Assembly (NCBI RefSeq): GCF_030409685.1
Contig: NZ_JAUFQJ010000006.1
Coordinates: 186,001 to 250,000, forward strand
Reading direction: 5' to 3'
DNA: 64,000 bases
DNA from: Ferruginibacter paludis
Lineage (GTDB): Bacteria > Bacteroidota > Bacteroidia > Chitinophagales > Chitinophagaceae
The first letter of the stretch is position 1; every line of letters starts with the position of its first letter. The translations under genes were made by a program, and so were the position numbers. Of the stretch, positions 55,184 through 62,992 are shown one piece after another. The notes beneath the pieces are model-generated. The model was not told the DNA's origin. It saw only the letters and a list, made by a program, of their open reading frames with translations, and ran no database searches.

Positions 55184-55209
55184 GAAAATATGTTTTGATT
55201 ACATACAAA

Positions 55210-55269
55210 TCAGCATTGCTTACCCTGTGGTAAAGTATGATGATGGTGTATGTGATTGATTTTTTTCAT
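55210..55269 (-). CDS. hisL: Histidine operon leader peptide
   Basis: The minus strand reads ATG to TGA as 19 codons: MKKINHIHHHHTLPQGKQC, with five histidines among residues 6-11. This position, just upstream of a terminator and hisG, is that of the his leader peptide in attenuation systems. Ribosome stalling at the His codons would cover the TTTACC arm that otherwise pairs with GGTAAG (stem 55219-55224/55229-55234), freeing GGGTAAGC for the antiterminator. With histidine plentiful the ribosome reaches the TGA, covers GGGTAAGC and the terminator forms. The 5' leader before the ATG is predicted to be only a few bases. Confidence 0.88.
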   Translation of the reverse strand: MKKINHIHHHHTLPQGKQC

Positions 55270-55277
55270 TGATGACG

Positions 55278-55309
55278 CAAAGTAAAGACTGATAAATTAT
55301 TTTACCAAA
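55278..55309 (-). promoter_or_regulatory. his operon promoter
   Basis: On the minus strand TTTG (55306-55309), 20 bases, then TTACTTTG (55278-55285) match TTTG-N20-TAnnTTTG with a single mismatch. The start point would be near 55271, almost at the hisL ATG (55269). It lies nine bases beyond the stop of the dipeptide epimerase gene. Confidence 0.6.
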
Positions 55310-55317
55310 TAAAATTT

Positions 55318-56334
55318 CTACAATGGGTCAATTTTAATTCCCAGGCCGGGCAAATCGCTGTACACAACCCGGCCAAAATCATAACTGATACCGCTGGCAG
55401 TATCTTCCGCCAATAACAGCGGGCCATCCATATCAATATGATCTACCAATGGCGCCAGTTGTGCAATTGCGGCTGTGCCGACCGAACTTTCATTCATACA
55501 GCCGATCATTATTTGCAGGTTCATTTCCCTGGCTCTAGCAATCATTCTCCTGGCCGGCGTTATCCCACTGCATTTTGTTAATTTAATATTGATGCCATGA
55601 AAGTGTTTATAACACTTTTCCACATCCGCTTCCGCAACACAGCTTTCATCAGCAAAAAGTGGTAAGGGTGATTTTTCAAATAATATTTTCATCCCATCCA
55701 GGTTATCCTTTGCCAAAGGTTGTTCTATCATATCCACTCCAAGGTCTTTTAACAACGGGATTTTTTCAAGCGCATCCTCCAGGCTCCAGCCGGCGTTGGC
55801 ATCCACCCTGAATATCGCATCAGTATGCTTACGTAATTCCGTAACCATAGCAATATCATCTGGCACCCCTACCTTTATTTTATAAATTGGCCATGGTTTT
55901 TCTTTCATTTTTTCCACCATTTTATCGATGGTATCAATGCCAATGGTATAGTCTGTCAGCGGTGCCTTTGCTGTATCCAATCCCCATAATTCATGCAGCT
56001 GCTTTCCCTTCAGTTTGCCAAATAAATCCCAGCCAGCCATATCCAGCGCACAAACTAAAAATGAATTGGCGGGAAATAAATGATGCAGGTAATGCCAGTA
56101 CCTTTCGGGATCTGAAAAGGCGAACTTCTCAACAAAAATCTTTTTTCGCTCCAAATCTTCAATCATCTTTTCTACCGGGATATTATAATAGCTGATAGCA
56201 GGTGCTTCGCCATATCCCTTTATGCCAAAGTATTCCAGCTCTACAATAAGCGTTGGCTGGTGAGTTTTGGTTCCTTTTGAAATTGTAAAAGCGTGATTAA
56301 ACAAAAGGTTATATGCTTTGAATTTTACTGTCAT
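55318..56334 (-). CDS. Dipeptide epimerase (L-Ala-D/L-Glu epimerase-like, enolase superfamily)
   Basis: The 338-residue protein shows the muconate-lactonizing subgroup pattern: IYKIKVG (catalytic Lys) near residue 150, FRVDANAGWS (Asp ligand), MIEQPL (Glu ligand), LFADESC (Asp ligand) and INIKLTKCSG (second Lys) near residue 257. The C-terminal substrate-specificity segment LLLAEDTASG matches dipeptide epimerases. It is cytoplasmic and probably recycles or metabolises murein-type dipeptides. It lies just upstream of the his leader on the same strand but the his promoter separates them. Confidence 0.9.
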   Translation of the reverse strand: MTVKFKAYNLLFNHAFTISKGTKTHQPTLIVELEYFGIKGYGEAPAISYYNIPVEKMIEDLERKKIFVEKFAFSDPERYWHYLHHLFPANSFLVCALDMAGWDLFGKLKGKQLHELWGLDTAKAPLTDYTIGIDTIDKMVEKMKEKPWPIYKIKVGVPDDIAMVTELRKHTDAIFRVDANAGWSLEDALEKIPLLKDLGVDMIEQPLAKDNLDGMKILFEKSPLPLFADESCVAEADVEKCYKHFHGINIKLTKCSGITPARRMIARAREMNLQIMIGCMNESSVGTAAIAQLAPLVDHIDMDGPLLLAEDTASGISYDFGRVVYSDLPGLGIKIDPL

Positions 56335-56775
56335 GTTATATAATATAAAGAAATGGCAGGTTAATTATTAATGAGGCTAAAAAGCTAAATGGCTCTTTAC
56401 CTGTTTTTAAAATGAACTGATAAATTGATTAGTTTGTATTCCACTAGCAAACATAATCAACTCTGCAAAATATAAATAAATCAGGCCAATACTTTTCCTC
56501 CTGGAGTACCCCTGAAAAAAAATAATTTGGTAATGCCAATTTTTAAGCTAATTTTATGGCCTGTCACACCTGCAAAATCACAATTCCTCCACAAAGACTT
56601 AGCTTATTTTAACTCACTTGAATAATTAATCATCGTATTCATCCTGCGTTTCAATATTGCTTTCCTTAGTCCCTGCCTGTTAAAGCCGTTTTACTTGATT
56701 TGTACCGGTTACTAATGTATTACATACCTGTATAAATGAGGTTGGTTTATTATCTCTAACTTTAATACATTTAAC
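56335..56775. other. AT-rich intergenic region
   Basis: Between the divergent epimerase and T9SS-protein genes I see no ORF of protein-like composition, RNA gene or clear consensus promoter. A TAACTTTA at 56757 resembles the -7 element with one mismatch. Confidence 0.45.
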
Positions 56776-57780
56776 ATGAAAAAAGCTTTACTTCTTTGTT
56801 CTTTTGCCGTATGCTCTTTATTAGCTCAGGCCCAGTTCCCTTACAGCGGAACGATCTCCACCACAGATCCAACATTTAACCGTCCAGATGCCGGTAACCC
56901 TCCAACAACACTGTCATCCCAGGGAATAGGTGTATACTACGATGTTGTTCCTTTAGTAATCACCACACCGGGGCTTTATACCATTACCAGCCTTACTTCA
57001 ACTGTCAATTTTGACATGGTTGGTTTTTTATATGGCCCTGGAGGATTTAATCCATTAAGTCCTTTAAGCAATGTTCTGCTGGGTGACGACGATTCTGGTC
57101 CCGGCACTTTAAATTTTGCCCTGACGTACAATTTCACTGTTGCCGGCAACTACACTATAGTTGTGACTACGTATAAGCCACCATTAGCGGGCGATTATAC
57201 TTTAACGATTACAGAACCTGGGCCATTACCAGTGAGATTGGTATCATTTACTGCTGAGAAATCATCAGGCGGAAACTTGTTGAAATGGGCAACTGCAGGA
57301 GAAACTGATATCGTAAGCTACGAGGTTCAACATAGCAGCGATGGCGCCAGCTTTAAAAACATAGCAGGCGGTTCTGTAAAAGCGCTTAATGTTTCAACCA
57401 GTTCCAACTACGCATACTCAGATGCTGCCCCTTTCCAAAAATTGAATTTTTACCGTTTAAAAATTACAGAAAAATCAGGTGCTACTACTTTCAGCACTGT
57501 CGCTGTAGTTAACAATGGAAAAGATGCTAAAGCATCAATGAGCATATTTCCAAACCCTGCAGTTAATTACCTGAATATCCAGACAAAGGCTGGTCAGACA
57601 GGTAAGGCCTCGGTTTCAATTATTTCCGAAGCCGGACAAATTGTTTACAAATCAAATTACACCCTGGCGAGCCAAAGCATCGTTAACCTGGATGTAAAAA
57701 AATTATCCGCAGGCCGTTATATTGTCCGAATCGAAACAGCGGATAAAGTAACAACCAATTTGCCTTTCGTTAAATATTAA
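56776..57780 (+). CDS. Secreted protein with T9SS type A sorting domain
   Basis: The 334-residue protein has a signal peptide (residues 1-19, ending LLAQAQ). Residues ~20-150 form a beta-rich domain resembling bacterial pre-peptidase-like sandwiches (GVYYDVVPLVITTPGLYTI, then GNYTIVVTTYKPPLAGDYTLTI). Residues ~155-245 are the FnIII-like module LPVRLVSFTAEKSSGGNLLKWAT found before sorting domains, and the last ~85 (MSIFPNPAVNYLNI through IVRIETADKV) are the T9SS sorting signal. No catalytic motif is seen. It is probably a surface or secreted structural protein. Confidence 0.87.
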   Translation: MKKALLLCSFAVCSLLAQAQFPYSGTISTTDPTFNRPDAGNPPTTLSSQGIGVYYDVVPLVITTPGLYTITSLTSTVNFDMVGFLYGPGGFNPLSPLSNVLLGDDDSGPGTLNFALTYNFTVAGNYTIVVTTYKPPLAGDYTLTITEPGPLPVRLVSFTAEKSSGGNLLKWATAGETDIVSYEVQHSSDGASFKNIAGGSVKALNVSTSSNYAYSDAAPFQKLNFYRLKITEKSGATTFSTVAVVNNGKDAKASMSIFPNPAVNYLNIQTKAGQTGKASVSIISEAGQIVYKSNYTLASQSIVNLDVKKLSAGRYIVRIETADKVTTNLPFVKY

Positions 57781-57800
57781 TAGCAACATTTACTACATAA

Positions 57801-57842
57801 AAAAAGAGGCTGTATCGTATAAATATGATACAGCCTCTTTTT
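57801..57842. terminator. Terminator after the T9SS protein gene
   Basis: A perfect 16-base-pair stem (57801-57816 with 57827-57842) and 10-base loop has an A run on one side and T6 on the other, so it can act in both directions. Confidence 0.9.
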
Positions 57843-57925
57843 TATTTACCAGGTCCCAACCTGTCATCGAATCAACAACAAACTATCTGACCATTCGTCA
57901 AATGATATTCGCAACGCTTCCTGAG

Positions 57926-57956
57926 TAAAAAAGCTGAATTGTCATTACTATTCAGC
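57926..57956 (-). terminator. Minus-strand terminator
   Basis: GCTGAAT and ATTCAGC arms (57933-57939, 57950-57956) with a 10-base loop are followed on the minus strand by six T residues. It would end transcripts from the head-GIN gene pair about 260 bases upstream. Confidence 0.6.
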
Positions 57957-58034
57957 CACTATGTTTGCTAATTCTTCTTTACAGAAATGAACGCATCTGC
58001 ATCGCTAATTGCTAAGCGGAAGGAACTAAATAAA

Positions 58035-58068
58035 AAACAGGCTGCATCTTGACTGATACAGCCTGTTT
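58035..58068. repeat. Second hairpin copy sharing the CAGGCTG / CAGCCTG stem
   Basis: AAACAGGCTGCATC and GATACAGCCTGTTT (one mismatch) form a 14-base stem with a 6-base loop. Its AGGCTG-ATC / GATACAGCCT core repeats that of the terminator at 57801-57842. The rest of 57843-58216 contains no gene. Confidence 0.55.
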
Positions 58069-58216
58069 CCTATGCTAACCTTGTTAAGTAAATGCTATTT
58101 TAAATCTTTGTAAAACGATCTTGCAGGTATAAAAACGCTTTCTTTGTTATCGCCTAGACTCTGTTAACCAGCTTCCTTTCTGCAGCATTTGGATCAAAAG
58201 AAAATGAATTACCGCA

Positions 58217-58936
58217 TCACCCCTTTTTACCAATACTGCTGGCGCCGCTGCTATGCTGACCTTTAATTACAGCATTGCCCTTGTAAGAAATATCGCTGGC
58301 GCCGCTGGCGTCGGCCGACAATTCCTTGTTCACTGTGATATGGATATCAGATGCTCCGGACGCTTTGGCACTACAAATATCTGTCACCAAATCATACCCT
58401 TTGAAATCGCTGGCGCCGCTGGAATGAATAGCTAATGAGTTGGTAACGCCACTGATGGTTGCATCGGATGCGCCGCTTAATTCCAGTTTTAGGCTTTCAG
58501 TTTTTACAGCGCCCTTAAAATCGCTTGCCCCGCTCATATCCAGTTGCAGGGCAGGTACATTAATGGTGCCTGCTACCTGTACATCGCTGGCGCCGGATGC
58601 CTGTAATTTTTCCAAATTTTTAAAAGAAACATAAGCCTTCAGTTTCTTATTACCGCTGTTCCACAAACGATCTCCGTCATAATATATTTTCAGTGTATTA
58701 TTTTCTACTACTGTCTTAATGTGCTCCCTGTATTTATCTTCCGAGGCACTGACAGCAATAGATTCTGTGTCAAACTGGGAAAGGTATAAATCGATGCCTC
58801 CCGACACTTTGATGGAATTAAAACTTCCGTTTAATGTTCTTTGCTCTGCATTGGCATCGTTTACAAACGCTTTATTCTGTGCCTGGGCGAAGACGACGAA
58901 AGCTATAACTGTCAGAAATAAGATTATCTTTTTCAT
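58217..58936 (-). CDS. Head-GIN domain protein (DUF2807), copy A
   Basis: The 239-residue protein has a signal peptide (residues 1-19, ending FAQAQ) and a DUF2807 head-GIN beta-helix: FNSIKVSGGIDLYLSQ, then evenly spaced SGASD repeats (eight or so copies in about 130 residues), each one rung of a right-handed beta-helix. Such proteins are putative periplasmic or surface adhesion-type proteins of unknown function in Bacteroidota. The SGASD repeat is so regular that the DNA shows a recurring CGCTGGCGCCGCT element. It is adjacent to a paralog 19 bases upstream. Confidence 0.88.
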   Translation of the reverse strand: MKKIILFLTVIAFVVFAQAQNKAFVNDANAEQRTLNGSFNSIKVSGGIDLYLSQFDTESIAVSASEDKYREHIKTVVENNTLKIYYDGDRLWNSGNKKLKAYVSFKNLEKLQASGASDVQVAGTINVPALQLDMSGASDFKGAVKTESLKLELSGASDATISGVTNSLAIHSSGASDFKGYDLVTDICSAKASGASDIHITVNKELSADASGASDISYKGNAVIKGQHSSGASSIGKKG

Positions 58937-58955
58937 GTGTTAGGTTTTTATAAGT

Positions 58956-59681
58956 TTAAATAGATGCTTTTTTTACAACTCCACCACTGTCAACATTCAA
59001 ATCCTTAATAACAGCATTGCCTTTATACCTAATTCCGCCACCACTGTTTGCTCTCGCATTCAATTCCTTATTCACTGTGATTCTTACGCCACCACCACTA
59101 CTTGCTTTTGCCTCGCAAAAATCAACTGCCATATCGTATCCTTTAAAGATAGCACCGCTGCTTACTTCTACCTGTAGCCTGTCTGTTTTACCGGATATTT
59201 CGATCTCTGAACCGCTGTTTTGCGATATTTCCATTTCCCCAATATCTACCTGCCCCGTAAACCTGGATCCACTGGTTAGGGTACATTGTAATTTATTAAC
59301 TGTTACGGTACTTTTTAAAATAACATCAGCTCCGGATGAGGCATGAAGTTTATCAAGCGCTTTAAAAGAAACATAGGCTTTCAGTTTCCTTTTTCCGCTG
59401 CTGATCCAGTTCATACCGCTGTTATCATAATAAATTTTTAAAGTACCGTTTTCTACAATGGTTTTAAAACGTTCCATATATTTTTCTTCTGAAGCACTTA
59501 CGGCGATTGACTCCTCTTTGCCTTGTGTAAGATACAAACTGATGCCATCCGATACTGTAATGGCTGTAAAACCGGATGTTAATATACGCTTTTGAGCGTT
59601 GGCATCATTTACCTCTACCCTGTCCTGTGCAAAACTGTTTAAACTGATTAGTGTAACCAGTACAATAAATAGTTGTTTCAT
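58956..59681 (-). CDS. Head-GIN domain protein (DUF2807), copy B
   Basis: The 241-residue paralog of the neighbouring gene has a signal peptide (ending NSFAQ), the same HGIN opening (FTAITVSDGISLYLTQGKEESIAVSASEEKYMERFKTIVENGTLKIYY) and the beta-helix. Its rungs are SGSGSE- or SSGGGV-like instead of SGASD, so the two copies have diverged in the repeats but not in the N-terminal third. It is the first gene of the two-gene minus-strand unit. Confidence 0.88.
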   Translation of the reverse strand: MKQLFIVLVTLISLNSFAQDRVEVNDANAQKRILTSGFTAITVSDGISLYLTQGKEESIAVSASEEKYMERFKTIVENGTLKIYYDNSGMNWISSGKRKLKAYVSFKALDKLHASSGADVILKSTVTVNKLQCTLTSGSRFTGQVDIGEMEISQNSGSEIEISGKTDRLQVEVSSGAIFKGYDMAVDFCEAKASSGGGVRITVNKELNARANSGGGIRYKGNAVIKDLNVDSGGVVKKASI

Positions 59682-59797
59682 ATTTTATTTTTTTTATTGA
59701 TACGCTTGCTCCAAACAGTTTGTTACAAAAAAAAATAAAAATAATTCAAAACTGCTTTACCTTCGTGTTTCAAAACTGTTCTTATTCATCGTCTGAA

Positions 59798-59872
59798 TTT
59801 CCGGGGTGCTTCAAATTGGAGGCTGAGATTATACCCGTTAACCTGCCCAGGATAATGCCTGCGAAGGGAGCA
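59798..59872 (+). promoter_or_regulatory. TPP (thiamine pyrophosphate) riboswitch
   Basis: The stretch contains all conserved THI-box blocks in order: GGGGTGC, GGCTGAGATTATACCC, AACCTG and CAGGATAATGCCTGCGAAG, ending GGGAG. The P1 stem can form from TTCC (59799-59802) and GGGA near 59866. A small hairpin CGGAT-ACTC-ATCCG (59884-59897) lies between the aptamer and the ATG and may belong to the expression platform. It precedes the TonB-dependent receptor by 52 bases. Confidence 0.93.
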
Positions 59873-59924
59873 ATCATTCACATCGGATACTCATCCGGAT
59901 GTTCAGCATTAAATTTTATTGAAA

Positions 59925-62090
59925 ATGAAAAAACTACTGTTAAGTGGTATGCTGTGTGCAATGGGAATAACAACAATTGCACAGGAAACAAAAAAATTCA
60001 ACGACACCTCGTTTATGCAGCCGGTTGAAGTAGCCGCTATCCGGGCTGGCGAAAAAGCGCCATTTGCCAAAACAAACCTGGCAAGAAAAGACATCGAAAA
60101 AAATAACGTGGGGCAAGACCTCCCTTTTCTGCTGAATCAAACACCTTCAGTTGTTATCAATTCTGACGCCGGTAATGGGGTTGGGTACACCGGCATCCGC
60201 ATCCGCGGCACCGATGCAAGCCGCATTAACGTAACACTAAATGGCATACCCTATAATGACGCAGAAAGTCAGGGTACTTATTTTGTAGACCTGCCGGACA
60301 TTGCATCATCTGCCAACAGCATTCAGATACAACGGGGCGTGGGTACCAGCAGTAACGGAGCAGGTTCTTTTGGCGGTAATATCAATTTATCTACCAATGA
60401 AGTAAATGAAAAATTTTACACCGAATTAAACAACAGTTACGGCAGTTACAATACCTGGAAAAACACCCTCAAATTTGGAAGTGGTATTTTAGGCAAACAT
60501 TTTACCATTGATGGTCGCCTCAGCCGCATCAGCAGCAACGGCTATATTGACCGTGCTGCAAGTAACCTTAAATCATTTTATTTCAGTACAGCATGGGTGG
60601 ATGCAAAAAATTCGCTGCGGCTCAATATTTTTTCTGGTAAAGAAAAAACTTACCAGGCATGGAACGGTGTTGCGGAAGCATTGTTAAAGACAGACCGAAC
60701 ATATAATATTTCGGGCCAGGAACAACCCGGAAAACCCTATCCGAATGAAACGGATAACTATACGCAAACACACTACCAGTTATTTTACAATCACCAGTTT
60801 AATCAATACTGGAAGGCCAATGCAGCAGTTTTTCTTACAAAAGGGAAAGGCTATTATGAGGAGTACCGTGCAGACCAATCCTTATCCAATTACGGGTTAC
60901 CCGATTATATTGCTAATGGCGATACAACCAGCAGCACCGATATGGTGAGACAGGAATGGTTAGACAATAATTTTTACGGAAGCATTTTTTCTTTGCAGTA
61001 TAAAAAAGAAAAAACACAGTTTACTTTTGGCGGAGGCTGGAACCAATACGACGGCAAGCATTTTGGCAATATTACGCATGCGGTTGTGCAAGCTGCGGTA
61101 CCGCAAAATTATAAGTGGTATGGTGATTTGCCCGCCCACAAAAAAGACCTTTCCCTTTATGCAAAATTTGCGCAACAGTTGAACGAACACTGGCAGTTGT
61201 TTGCTGATATGCAGGTACGAAATGTAAATTATACCATCAATGGTTTCAGGGATAATCCAACACTCAAGGTTAAGAACAACTATACCTTTTTCAATCCGAA
61301 GGCGGGTATCACTTATAATAATAATAACTGGCAGGTATATGCGTCTTATGCCCGGGCTGGTAAGGAACCTAACCGCGACGACTTTGAAGCCGGTAAAACG
61401 CAACAGCCAAAACAGGAAGAGTTAAATGATGTTGAGCTGGGAGTTGAAAAGAAGAACAAGCTTTTTTCAGTTGGCGCAAATCTTTATTACATGCAATACC
61501 ACAATCAGCTGGTGCTGATAGGAAATATCAATGATGTTGGATCATACACCAGGACAAATATTGCCAGCAGTTACCGGGCAGGGATTGAGTTACAGGGAAC
61601 CGCGGTAATCAGCAATTTTTTAAACTTAGCAGCCAACTTAACAATAAGCAAAAACAAAATCAGCCACTTTACTGAACTGATAGATGACTATGACAATGGT
61701 GGCACTGTAACCAACAAGTATAATCAAACCAACATTTCTTTTTCGCCCGCAGTTATTGCCGGTGGCAGCATTAATTTTATCCCGGTAAAACACGGTGAAA
61801 TCAGTTTGCTGAGCAAATATGTAAGCCGTCAGTACATGGACAATACGTCTCAACAAAGCCGGAGCCTGAATCCGTACTACGTTCAGGATGTGCGACTGAC
61901 TTATACATTATCATCCATTGATTTTTTAAAAACAACCACTTTCATTTTACAATTGAACAACGTGTTCAACAAAAAATATGAAGCCAATGGCTATACGTTC
62001 AGCTACTACAGCGGTGGCCTTACAACAGAAAATTATTATTTTCCAATGGCACCTTTTAACTGTATGCTGGGAGTGAATATCAGGTTGTAG
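59925..62090 (+). CDS. TonB-dependent outer membrane receptor under TPP riboswitch control
   Basis: The 721-residue protein (ATG at 59925; a TTG two codons earlier is possible) has a signal peptide, a plug domain (about residues 45-150, including LPFLLNQTPSVVINSDAGNGVGYTGIRIRGTD and GGNINLSTN), and a 22-strand barrel ending MLGVNIRL with a hydrophobic end for outer-membrane insertion. It lacks the N-terminal CarboxypepD_reg domain and is not SusC-like. The TPP riboswitch implies it imports thiamine or a thiamine precursor or phosphate across the outer membrane using TonB energy. Family and riboswitch together make this a strong functional prediction; the ligand is inferred. Confidence 0.9.
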   Translation: MKKLLLSGMLCAMGITTIAQETKKFNDTSFMQPVEVAAIRAGEKAPFAKTNLARKDIEKNNVGQDLPFLLNQTPSVVINSDAGNGVGYTGIRIRGTDASRINVTLNGIPYNDAESQGTYFVDLPDIASSANSIQIQRGVGTSSNGAGSFGGNINLSTNEVNEKFYTELNNSYGSYNTWKNTLKFGSGILGKHFTIDGRLSRISSNGYIDRAASNLKSFYFSTAWVDAKNSLRLNIFSGKEKTYQAWNGVAEALLKTDRTYNISGQEQPGKPYPNETDNYTQTHYQLFYNHQFNQYWKANAAVFLTKGKGYYEEYRADQSLSNYGLPDYIANGDTTSSTDMVRQEWLDNNFYGSIFSLQYKKEKTQFTFGGGWNQYDGKHFGNITHAVVQAAVPQNYKWYGDLPAHKKDLSLYAKFAQQLNEHWQLFADMQVRNVNYTINGFRDNPTLKVKNNYTFFNPKAGITYNNNNWQVYASYARAGKEPNRDDFEAGKTQQPKQEELNDVELGVEKKNKLFSVGANLYYMQYHNQLVLIGNINDVGSYTRTNIASSYRAGIELQGTAVISNFLNLAANLTISKNKISHFTELIDDYDNGGTVTNKYNQTNISFSPAVIAGGSINFIPVKHGEISLLSKYVSRQYMDNTSQQSRSLNPYYVQDVRLTYTLSSIDFLKTTTFILQLNNVFNKKYEANGYTFSYYSGGLTTENYYFPMAPFNCMLGVNIRL

Positions 62091-62130
62091 GAGAAAGCTA
62101 ACTTTTTAACGAAATGTCTGACAAGTAGGT

Positions 62131-62170
62131 TAAAAGCAAAAGGAGAAATTAATTTCTCCTTTTGCTTTTA
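62131..62170. terminator. Terminator after the TonB-dependent receptor
   Basis: A 20-base perfect inverted repeat without spacer (arms 62131-62150 and 62151-62170, centre AATTAATT) flanked by A- and T-rich ends can fold into a hairpin and stop transcripts from both sides. Confidence 0.75.
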
Positions 62171-62205
62171 TATGCCTGCTTTATAAAAATTACTTATGCT
62201 GCTTG

Positions 62206-62973
62206 CTATAATAAAATGCCCCACATCAACTGATTGATCCAATTTTTATTATCCTCATTGTCCTCAGAATTAGCTGTAAAATCTTTAATTTTTGTGGTTA
62301 AAATCGATTTCAACTCTTTGGAGGAATAATATTTTTTAGCGTTGGTAGGCTTTATACTGTTAACGTCAACATTGTTTACTGAAAGTTTGGTAGCCAGCAT
62401 AGAAACATACATACGGGGAATGGTAACGCCCAGAATCATTCCGGGTAACCCATTGACGCTGCAGGGGCCTCCGCTGATAGTGATTTCATCAGTATAAAAA
62501 GCAAATACATACACACTATCCAGAATTTTGCCAACGGCTTTACGACAATTAAATCCGGCAATAATGCGGCTTTCATTACTAAGCTTCCATTGGATGGGTT
62601 GTATGCTGTCTTTTAAATTAAAAAGACTTCCCCATTGCGTTTTTTGAACAATATTCAGGCCGGTATTAAAGTCATTATACCAATCTTTTTGTTCTTCCCC
62701 TCTGCGTAAAAATTCCGGCACTTTTGCTTTCTTTTCGTCATAACGATCAAACTTGTAAATGCTCTTATTATCTGCAAATGTAAAAGTATAATATGCCGTT
62801 TTAAAAGTGGGTATCTGGTCTTTTAACTGCTCCCAAAATGGATCATTCCCCATAGTTTTTTTAACGTTGGTAATCACCTCAAATTCTATAGTACCCTTAT
62901 TGATAAACTGTTGGGCCTTTAAGCTCCCGGTGCTGAGCAGTAAGATAAAAAGACAAGCTATTATATATTTCAT
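62206..62973 (-). CDS. GLPGLI-family protein
   Basis: The 255-residue protein carries a signal peptide (ending LKAQQ) and the family pattern YTDEITISGGPCSVNGLPGMILGVTIP, in which GLPGMIL is the GLPGLI signature near residue 183. The motif INKGTIEFEVITNVKK starts the mature part. These Bacteroidota-specific periplasmic proteins have no known function and often pair with the outer-membrane beta-barrel protein encoded next to them, as here (19-base gap). Confidence 0.9.
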   Translation of the reverse strand: MKYIIACLFILLLSTGSLKAQQFINKGTIEFEVITNVKKTMGNDPFWEQLKDQIPTFKTAYYTFTFADNKSIYKFDRYDEKKAKVPEFLRRGEEQKDWYNDFNTGLNIVQKTQWGSLFNLKDSIQPIQWKLSNESRIIAGFNCRKAVGKILDSVYVFAFYTDEITISGGPCSVNGLPGMILGVTIPRMYVSMLATKLSVNNVDVNSIKPTNAKKYYSSKELKSILTTKIKDFTANSEDNEDNKNWINQLMWGILL

Positions 62974-62992
62974 ATAGTATTTTTAAAGTTGA

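Noticed and set aside
58217-58936. Regular repeated element suggestive of a CRISPR or tandem repeat.
   Set aside because: It is inside a coding region and encodes the SGASD rungs; there are no unique spacers.
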